Origin: Deltaproteobacteria bacterium
Lineage (GTDB): Bacteria > Desulfobacterota > Desulfobaccia > Desulfobaccales > 0-14-0-80-60-11
NCBI GenBank assembly: GCA_016874975.1
Contig: VGSQ01000020.1
Location: 1-37,507, forward strand
Direction: 5' to 3'
Length of the DNA: 37,507 nt
The translations under genes were made by a program, and so were the position numbers. Shown one piece after another: positions 33,294-37,507 of this stretch (the first letter of the stretch is position 1; each line of letters starts with the position of its first letter). Under the pieces are notes generated by a model. The model searched no databases. It was given only the letters and a program-made list of their open reading frames with translations, and was not told where the DNA came from.

Positions 33294-34064
33294 TCATCGG
33301 GGCCGGGGCAGGCCCCACTCCACGTAACCCAGCATCAACAGAGCCAGTCCGGCCGCGACCCCGAAGAGGCCGTCCCGGCGCTGCCAGGAAAGGGTCCCCA
33401 GACTGTAAAAGGTCCCGTGAAAACCCCGGCAGAGCATGGCCTGATAAACCCGGTCGGCCCGGTCGTAGCTGCGCACCAGCAGCATGGCCGCCAGGTTGGC
33501 GTAGGTGCGGTAGGTATGGAGATTGGTGCCCGGCCGGAAGCCCCGGATCTTCATGGCCTGCACCAGGCGGCGGTATTCCTGCTCAATGACGTACAGGTAG
33601 CGGTAGGTGAACAGCAGCAGATGACACAGCTTCTCCGGAAGGCGCAGGCGCTGCAGGGCCTGGCCCAGGGTGGTGACGGGCATGGTGGCCGCCAGGGCGA
33701 TGAGCCCGATGATGATGGCGTTGGACTTTACGGTGATCAGGCCGGTGATGAGCAGCCCTTCCCGGGTGACGGCCAGGGGACCCCAGCGCCAGACCACGTC
33801 CCCGGGATAGGTGAAAGGCAGGACCAGCCAGAGAAAGATGATGAAGCTGTTCACCACCAGCAGCCGGGCCAGAACCTTGCGCATAGGCAGCCGGGCCAGG
33901 GCCAGGCAGACCAGGGCCAGGGCCAGCGCCGCCAGCGCCGCGGCATAGGTCTGGACCGCGGCCGTCAGCACCGCGAAGAGCGCGGCCGCCACCAGCCGGA
34001 CCCGGGGGTCCAGGCGGTGCATCAGGGAGGTCCCTTCGGAAAACGGCTCCTGGATGGCGCTCAA
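33294..34064 (-). CDS. cbiQ: ECF transporter T component CbiQ/NikQ
   Basis: 256 residues from a TTG start at 34064. The family start pattern (QEPFSEGTSLMHRLDPRVRL) is present, followed by several hydrophobic helices and the coupling motif region RAMKIRGFRPG...RSYDRADRVYQAMLCRGF (two Arg-Gly type motifs). It couples the ATPase to the substrate-binding membrane component. The TTG lies within an ancestral stop/start overlap (TTGA) with the nikL-like gene, now separated by an inserted palindromic element. ATG at 34022 is the alternative start but would remove the conserved EPF segment. Confidence 0.93.
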   Translation of the reverse strand: MSAIQEPFSEGTSLMHRLDPRVRLVAAALFAVLTAAVQTYAAALAALALALVCLALARLPMRKVLARLLVVNSFIIFLWLVLPFTYPGDVVWRWGPLAVTREGLLITGLITVKSNAIIIGLIALAATMPVTTLGQALQRLRLPEKLCHLLLFTYRYLYVIEQEYRRLVQAMKIRGFRPGTNLHTYRTYANLAAMLLVRSYDRADRVYQAMLCRGFHGTFYSLGTLSWQRRDGLFGVAAGLALLMLGYVEWGLPRPR

Positions 34065-34297
34065 GGATTTTTTCCCTCGGCTCCGGACATATCATCTCGT
34101 TCCCAAGCTCCTGCTTGGGAACGTAAATTTCCCCCCAAGCTCTGCTTGGATGCTTTTTGCCCCTCAGTCTTGGCCCAGCCTCAGGGAGCGGTCCTCCGGC
34201 CAAGCAGAGCTTGGCGGGCAAGCCGGTTCCCAAGCGGGAGCTTGGGAACCAGAGAATCATGGATGGCGCTCAAGGATTCTTCTTCCCCCGGCTCTGG
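34051..34297. repeat. Palindromic element flanked by ~36-bp duplication of the nikL/cbiQ junction
   Basis: 34051-34086 and 34260-34297 are near-identical direct repeats (TGGATGGCGCTCAAGGATT in both, then diverging mildly). The left copy holds the cbiQ start, the right copy the nikL-like stop; each contains the original overlapping junction. Between them are palindromes at 34098-34123 (same 26-bp unit as at 279-304), 34135-34149, and 34225-34250 (GGTTCCCAAGC/GCTTGGGAACC). There is no ORF inside. Confidence 0.88.
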
Positions 34298-34917
34298 AAA
34301 TAGGCCCACAGGCCGAAGATGCCCATGATATAACCCAGGCCGCCGATGATGTCAGGGAGCGAAGTGCGGCGGACGCTCATCTCGGCCAGCATCTCTCGCA
34401 TGGGCGTGAGTTGGCGCTCCAGGATTCTGGTCAGCGCCTCCTCCAGCATCTTCTGGTCCAGGGTGGCGGCCTTGGCGCCGGGGGGCTCCGCGGCCGACGG
34501 CGCCGCCGGCGGGGGGGCGGCCCCGGCCGGTTTGAGGCCAGGCAGATACCGTTCGGCCTTGAGCAGCCACTCGCCCTGGTGCCCCATACCGGCCTCCACC
34601 ACAATTCTCAGGTCCATCTTCCGGGCCGCGGCCTCGTCCGGGATGGTGAAGGAAAATTTCCCCTGTTCGTCCGTCGTCCCGGTCAGCAACACCGCGCCCG
34701 TCTGCCGGTCCAGGACCTGCACCTGGCCGCCTCGCACCGGCGTGTCGGGCACAAACTTGCTTTCGGTATGGATGGTCCGGCCCTCCGCGTAGGCGAACAC
34801 CACCAGCCGGTGGGCCAGGGCGGGGGACGCAGCCGCCAGCAGACCCAGAACCGCACAGACCAGGGGGCCCCAGTGGAGCGCCGGCATTTTCCTCAAGCAA
34901 AACGAGGTGCTACGCAT
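34270..34917 (-). CDS. NikL-like accessory subunit of the nickel ECF transporter
   Basis: 215 residues. Signal peptide or first membrane helix (about 12-34), mature start HRLVVFAYAEGRTIHTESKF, an Ig/carboxypeptidase-regulatory-like domain (to about 125, GTTDEQGKFSFTIPDEA), a Pro/Ala linker, a short coiled coil (LDQKMLEEALTRILERQLTP), and a C-terminal membrane helix (IIGGLGYIMGIFGLWAYF). This two-helix layout with a periplasmic loop matches NikL components that replace CbiN in nickel-type transporters. Its ATG overlaps the cbiM stop by 8 nt. Presence of NikL and absence of CbiN favour nickel over cobalt. Confidence 0.82.
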   Translation of the reverse strand: MRSTSFCLRKMPALHWGPLVCAVLGLLAAASPALAHRLVVFAYAEGRTIHTESKFVPDTPVRGGQVQVLDRQTGAVLLTGTTDEQGKFSFTIPDEAAARKMDLRIVVEAGMGHQGEWLLKAERYLPGLKPAGAAPPPAAPSAAEPPGAKAATLDQKMLEEALTRILERQLTPMREMLAEMSVRRTSLPDIIGGLGYIMGIFGLWAYFQSRGKKNP

Positions 34918-35515
34918 AAATTCCCTCCAGCATTTCGGGGCGCACCTTTTGGAGAAAGAAGAAGATAAACAGGGTGATCACCCCTTCCACCAGCATCACC
35001 GGGATATGGGCCAGCACCACCAGTCGGGCCACCTGGAGGAATGCCTGCCCGGTGGTGAGCAACGCCGCGGCCACCAGCAGGCCGCTCAGCAGGATGGCGA
35101 CGGCCCCGCAGGCGAAGGCGCCCACCGCCGCCGGGGCGCCCGGCCGGCGCAGCAGGGGCCGGAAGAGCCAGAAACAGATAACCGCGGGCGCCGCCATGAC
35201 CACGGTGTTCACCCCCAGGACCGTCAGCCCGCCGAACTGAAAGAGCAGGGCCTGGAGCAGCAGGGCGATGAGAATGGCGGGCACGGCCGGCCAACCCACC
35301 AACAGGCCCATGAGGCCGTTGAGCACCAGGTGCAGGCCCACCGGCCCCACCGGCACGTGGATGAGGGAAGCCACGAAGAAAGCCGCGGACAGCAGGGCCA
35401 CCCGGGGGATGGCTGCATTATCCATTTTTTTCAAGCCGATGGCCGTTCCCACCACCGCCAGCGCGGCCCCCCCCGCCAACACCGCGGGACTGAGCACCCC
35501 TTCGGAGATATGCAT
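34910..35515 (-). CDS. cbiM: ECF transporter S component CbiM/NikM
   Basis: 201 residues. Begins MHISEGVLSPAVLAGGAAL; the N-terminal Met-His-Ile with His2 as Ni/Co ligand is the hallmark of the family, which fixes the start at 35515. About six or seven helices follow, including LIHVPVGPVGLHLVLNGLMG with two further conserved His, and the tail AHIPVMLVEGVITLFIFFFL. It is the metal-binding membrane subunit. First gene of the importer operon, with its own promoter and a structured leader (35516-35664). Confidence 0.95.
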   Translation of the reverse strand: MHISEGVLSPAVLAGGAALAVVGTAIGLKKMDNAAIPRVALLSAAFFVASLIHVPVGPVGLHLVLNGLMGLLVGWPAVPAILIALLLQALLFQFGGLTVLGVNTVVMAAPAVICFWLFRPLLRRPGAPAAVGAFACGAVAILLSGLLVAAALLTTGQAFLQVARLVVLAHIPVMLVEGVITLFIFFFLQKVRPEMLEGIYA

Positions 35516-35664
35516 TCTCAGCCTTTCGACAACTGCCGGGTGTCCCGGAAACCCGGCCACAAAAAAAGCCACAAGACCCGGCGCTTTCAAGCGCCCAAGC
35601 CTTCATGGCTTTTTGCGAAAACTTAAGCTGTTTTCGAACTTACGGAGCTTCAACCCCGCGATTG
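35516..35664 (-). promoter_or_regulatory. Structured cbiM leader with terminator-like hairpin
   Basis: Between the predicted transcription start and cbiM lie three hairpins (in transcription order): 35636-35616 (CGAAAAC/GTTTTCG); 35614-35561, an outer stem AAAAAGCCA/TGGCTTTTT enclosing GGCGCTTGAAAGCGCC and ending in a 7-T run; and 35557-35535 (GCCGGGT/ACCCGGC) just before the ribosome binding site. The middle one has the form of an intrinsic terminator inside a 5' leader, that is, an attenuator. It does not match the NiCo or cobalamin riboswitch patterns I know. Confidence 0.5.
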
Positions 35665-35670
35665 CGAAGA

Positions 35671-35699
35671 TGTATAAACGAAGCGGCAGGATAAGTCAA
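35671..35699 (-). promoter_or_regulatory. Promoter of the nickel importer operon
   Basis: Minus strand TTGACT (35694-35699), 17-nt spacer, TATACA (35671-35676). It lies downstream of the His-rich gene terminator, so cbiM has its own start. I saw no NikR-like long inverted repeat overlapping it. Confidence 0.7.
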
Positions 35700-35773
35700 G
35701 CAAAGAAAACCTCCCGGCAAGATGGGGCCGGCAGCCGCGCTCCCCCCTCCGCCGGAGGGCGGCCCCGCCTCGG

Positions 35774-35836
35774 AAAAAAGGAAAGCCACGAACGCTTGTT
35801 CCCCGGTCTTCGCGCCGGATGAGGCCTTCGTGGCTT
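35774..35836 (-). terminator. Terminator of the His-rich peptide gene
   Basis: Arms AAGCCACGAA/TTCGTGGCTT (35827-35836 and 35783-35792), an inner CCGG/CCGG hairpin, and a T-run (35774-35779) on the minus strand. Its 5' arm (AAGCCACGAAGGCCT) is nearly the same as that of the hairpin in the cbiM leader (AAGCCATGAAGGCTT), so the two may share origin. Confidence 0.75.
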
Positions 35837-35864
35837 GATGCTCTCGCTGACTCGCGGCTTTCCG

Positions 35865-36026
35865 TTAATGGCAGCAGGTGTGCCCGTGGTGGTGATGCCC
35901 GTCGTTGTGCGTGTGCTCGTGGGTGTGCACCGTGGCCTCGTGATGATGCTCGTGGCCGTCATGGGTGTGTTGCACCGCTTCATGGGTGTGCTCATGCTCA
36001 TGCTTGTCCTTGCTGTGGCAGCACAT
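35865..36026 (-). CDS. 53-residue His-rich metal-binding peptide (Hpn-like)
   Basis: The peptide starts MCCHSKDKHEHEHTH and ends GHHHHGHTCCH: 21 His and 4 Cys in 53 residues, the Cys as CC-His pairs at both ends. The bulk is alternating His-Glu/Thr/Asp. GGAGGG lies about 8 nt before the ATG at 36026, a promoter at 36198-36226 and a terminator after it, so it is a real single-gene unit despite its size. Composition recalls the Helicobacter nickel-storage protein Hpn, though sequence homology is not claimed. Next to a nickel importer, storage or buffering of nickel is the natural inference. No signal peptide, so cytoplasmic. Confidence 0.85.
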   Translation of the reverse strand: MCCHSKDKHEHEHTHEAVQHTHDGHEHHHEATVHTHEHTHNDGHHHHGHTCCH

Positions 36027-36197
36027 CGACCATCCCTCCTTTCCCTTTCCTTTTATCCCGAACCAGGCGGCTGCCGAACTCAGCCGGCCGGCCCCTGAGA
36101 GGTCGGGCAAGACTCTCACCCGACCGGCGAGTTGAGATGCTCTTTCTGATTCCGAGCGCCCAGGAGAAGATTTTTGGGATTTTTGACGTATGGTTAT

Positions 36198-36226
36198 ACA
36201 ATAAGCGTTGTCGGCCCGGTTGTCAA
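36198..36226 (-). promoter_or_regulatory. Promoter of the His-rich peptide gene
   Basis: Minus strand TTGACA (36221-36226), 17-nt spacer, TATTGT (36198-36203), overlapped by the partial palindrome GTATGGTTATAC (36188-36199), which could be an operator. The leader before the ATG at 36026 is about 165 nt. Confidence 0.65.
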
Positions 36227-36301
36227 GCTCGGACTTCGCACGGAACTCATGAATATTTCATAGGATTATCATATTGCCGGCCGCGGCGGGGGCCGGCGGC
36301 C

Positions 36302-36334
36302 CGCCCGGGGGTCCCGCCCGGGGGTCCCGCCCCC
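36302..36334. repeat. 13-bp tandem repeat upstream of the PPC gene
   Basis: The unit CGCCCGGGGGTCC occurs at 36302-36314 and 36315-36327 and partly again after that, 30 nt before the ribosome binding site of the PPC-domain gene. Confidence 0.75.
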
Positions 36335-36364
36335 GCCGAACCTTGGCAGCAGGAGGAGACTGAG

Positions 36365-36808
36365 ATGCAATACCGCGAAGGCCGCATCGGCCGTGTTTTC
36401 GTATTGCGCCTGGAGGGGGGCGAACGCTTGCCCGAGGTCATCGAGGCGTTCGCCGCGGACCAGGGCGTGGCCGCGGCCATGGTCATCTATGTGGGCGGCG
36501 CCCAGGACGGCAGCCGCATGGTGGTGGGCCCGGACGCTTCCCGCCGGGACGCCGTGATCCCGTTGGTGCATATCCTGGCCGGCATTCAGGAAGTGGCCGG
36601 GGTGGGCACCCTCTTCCCTGATGAGGCCGGCCGCCCGGTCCTCCACCTGCACGCCGCCGCCGGCCGGGAAGGGGGGGCCGCGGTGGGCTGCGCCCGAGCC
36701 GGTGTGGAGGTCTGGCTGGTGGGAGAGGTCATTATCCTGGAGATCATCGGGAGCGACGCCGTCCGCCGCCGGGATCCGCAGACGGGGTTCACCCTCCTGA
36801 GCCTGTGA
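36365..36808 (+). CDS. PPC/DUF296 domain protein
   Basis: 147 residues, essentially one PPC (PCC, DUF296) domain: FVLRLEGGERLPEVIEAFAA, GVAAAMVIYVGGAQDGSRMV, HILAGIQEVAGVGTLF, PVLHLHAAAGREGGAAVGC with the conserved His-x-His, and GVEVWLVGEVIILEI. In bacteria and archaea this trimeric fold is of unknown function; in plants it is part of AT-hook proteins. AGGAGGAG lies 7 nt before the ATG, which excludes the long upstream extension of the frame (to 35819). No AT-hook is present. Confidence 0.9.
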   Translation: MQYREGRIGRVFVLRLEGGERLPEVIEAFAADQGVAAAMVIYVGGAQDGSRMVVGPDASRRDAVIPLVHILAGIQEVAGVGTLFPDEAGRPVLHLHAAAGREGGAAVGCARAGVEVWLVGEVIILEIIGSDAVRRRDPQTGFTLLSL

Positions 36809-36948
36809 CCAAGGGAGCCGAGAGCTTTCCCAGGAAGCCGGCTTTCAGGCAAAAGCCGGGGCAGCGCTCCGGAATCGGGGGAGGGGGTGTGGAGCAGGGG
36901 GCAGGGGGGCCGTGACCCCTCCCCCACAGCAAAAGCCCCAGCAGCTGG

Positions 36949-37389
36949 TTACAGCGTGGCGGGGTTGGCGGTGAGCACGGGACAGGGGGCGTTGCGGACC
37001 ACTTTGTCGCAGACGCTGCCGAAAATGGTGCGCTCCAGGCCTTTGCGGCCGTGGGTGCCCATGATGATCAGATCGATGGCCTCACTCCTGGCGTATTCCA
37101 CAATCTTGTCTGCCGGAGACCCCAGGCAGACGTGCGTTTTGAGTTTGGCAAAGCCCTGAAGCATCTCCCGGGCAACCCCCGCCATCTTCTGTTGGGCCGA
37201 TTGCAGCACCTCCCCCTGAAATTGCTTGATATTGCCGTGGGGGACGTGAAAGGCCGTAAAATCGCCTAAATCTTGCGCCACAAAGATAACGTGCAGGGTG
37301 GCGTCGAATTTTTCCACAAAGGTGGTCACCAGGGGCAGCAAGGTGTCGATTTTTTCCGTAAAGTCGATGGGAAACAGTATTTTCTCTAT
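36949..37389 (-). CDS. Universal stress protein (UspA family), start damaged or non-AUG
   Basis: Coding similarity runs from EKILFPIDFTEKIDTLLPLV through AIDLIIMGTHGRKGLERTIF and GSVCDKVVRNAPCPVLT, the ATP-binding G-x2-G-x9-G-S pattern of UspA. The family normally begins with Met just before EKILFP, but here that codon is ATA (37389-37387), two codons after an in-frame TAG (37395-37393). An in-frame ATG lies further up at 37425. Options: an AUA start, an amber-interrupted gene starting at 37425, or a truncated product from TTG at 37341 that would lack the first strand. No good ribosome binding site is visible for any of them. Confidence 0.8.
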   Translation of the reverse strand: MEKILFPIDFTEKIDTLLPLVTTFVEKFDATLHVIFVAQDLGDFTAFHVPHGNIKQFQGEVLQSAQQKMAGVAREMLQGFAKLKTHVCLGSPADKIVEYARSEAIDLIIMGTHGRKGLERTIFGSVCDKVVRNAPCPVLTANPATL

Positions 37390-37507
37390 GGCCTATTGAC
37401 TCTGCTCAGCAGTTTTCGGGGCCATAAGTTCGTTTCGGGTAATAGTGTTAGTTGATGCACAGGCATTAAGTAACCGATGGAAAGATTGGCGCGCCCAAAA
37501 ACGGCGA

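Noticed and set aside
35516-35664. Cobalamin, NiCo or c-di-GMP riboswitch before cbiM
   Set aside because: I compared it with the conserved parts known to me (for example GCAAAGCC of the c-di-GMP-I class) and the match is only local; the structure is different.
36188-36199. NikR box at GTATGGTTATAC
   Set aside because: NikR sites need GTATGA-like half-sites about 13-16 bp apart; this 12-bp partial palindrome is too short.
35819-36364. Long N-terminal extension of the PPC gene
   Set aside because: The PPC domain starts right after a strong AGGAGGAG at 36365, and the extension overlaps the His-rich gene and its promoter on the other strand.
1-37507. CRISPR array or intact tRNA gene
   Set aside because: I saw no regularly spaced 25-40 bp direct repeats and no T-arm or acceptor pairing typical of tRNA in the spacers.

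Overview
The window is GC-rich, densely packed bacterial DNA. The gene families (periplasmic Pcm, Tat-tagged radical SAM protein, nickel ECF transporter with NikL and DUF4198 parts, Lpp-like alanine-zipper lipoproteins, a PUFA-synthase-like megaenzyme) and the many GC-rich palindromic repeats suggest a Desulfobacterota (former Deltaproteobacteria) genome, perhaps near Desulfobacca or Syntrophobacter. This placement is inferred from gene content; there is no intact rRNA to confirm it.

Layout. 1-708: repeat-rich spacer, then rsmG (+). 1545-4161: a small BamE-like lipoprotein (-) divergent from a secreted Pcm and a Tat-tagged radical SAM protein (+). 4162-4819: palindromes only. 4820-5436: a DUF433/DUF5615 toxin-antitoxin pair (-). 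5561-5812: what looks like the wrecked 3' end of an rRNA operon (a 23S tail and a 5S gene whose 5' half is replaced by a palindromic repeat). 6002-6751: gpmA (-). 7319-16245 (-): a single-chain 2605-residue lipid/polyketide synthase, its phosphopantetheinyl transferase, and a small exported DUF5666 protein. 16873-21795 (-): a complete YbhGFSR-type ABC exporter with the two ATPase halves as separate genes. 22084-23121 (-): a regulator fusing HTH, GHKL ATPase and STAS-like DUF4325 domains behind three phased copies of a palindromic site. 23461-26391 (+): a methyltransferase, mtnA and a LysM/L,D-transpeptidase. 26478-27200 (-): two Lpp-like lipoproteins convergent with that transpeptidase. 27354-30032 (-): polA. 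30101-36026 (-): a nickel-uptake locus (His-rich peptide, cbiM, nikL-like, cbiQ, cbiO, outer-membrane barrel, DUF4198 protein, I42-like protein). The window ends with a PPC/DUF296 protein (+) and a universal stress protein (-) with a damaged or non-AUG start.

How the genes work together. The PPTase next to the megasynthase is the expected activator of its single ACP, so 7677-16245 is a self-contained lipid or polyketide module of unknown product. The nickel locus has parts for every layer: outer-membrane barrel, periplasmic DUF4198 protein, NikL-M-Q-O inner-membrane importer, a Cys/His tail on CbiO, and a 53-residue peptide with 21 His and 4 Cys that could store or buffer metal. The transpeptidase and the two alanine-zipper lipoproteins look like a Braun-lipoprotein-type outer membrane tethering set.

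Two dispersed palindromic elements (near 7200 and 34100) sit between imperfect direct duplications of about 36 bp of gene-end sequence. This suggests a common mode of insertion and is one of the less expected signals here.
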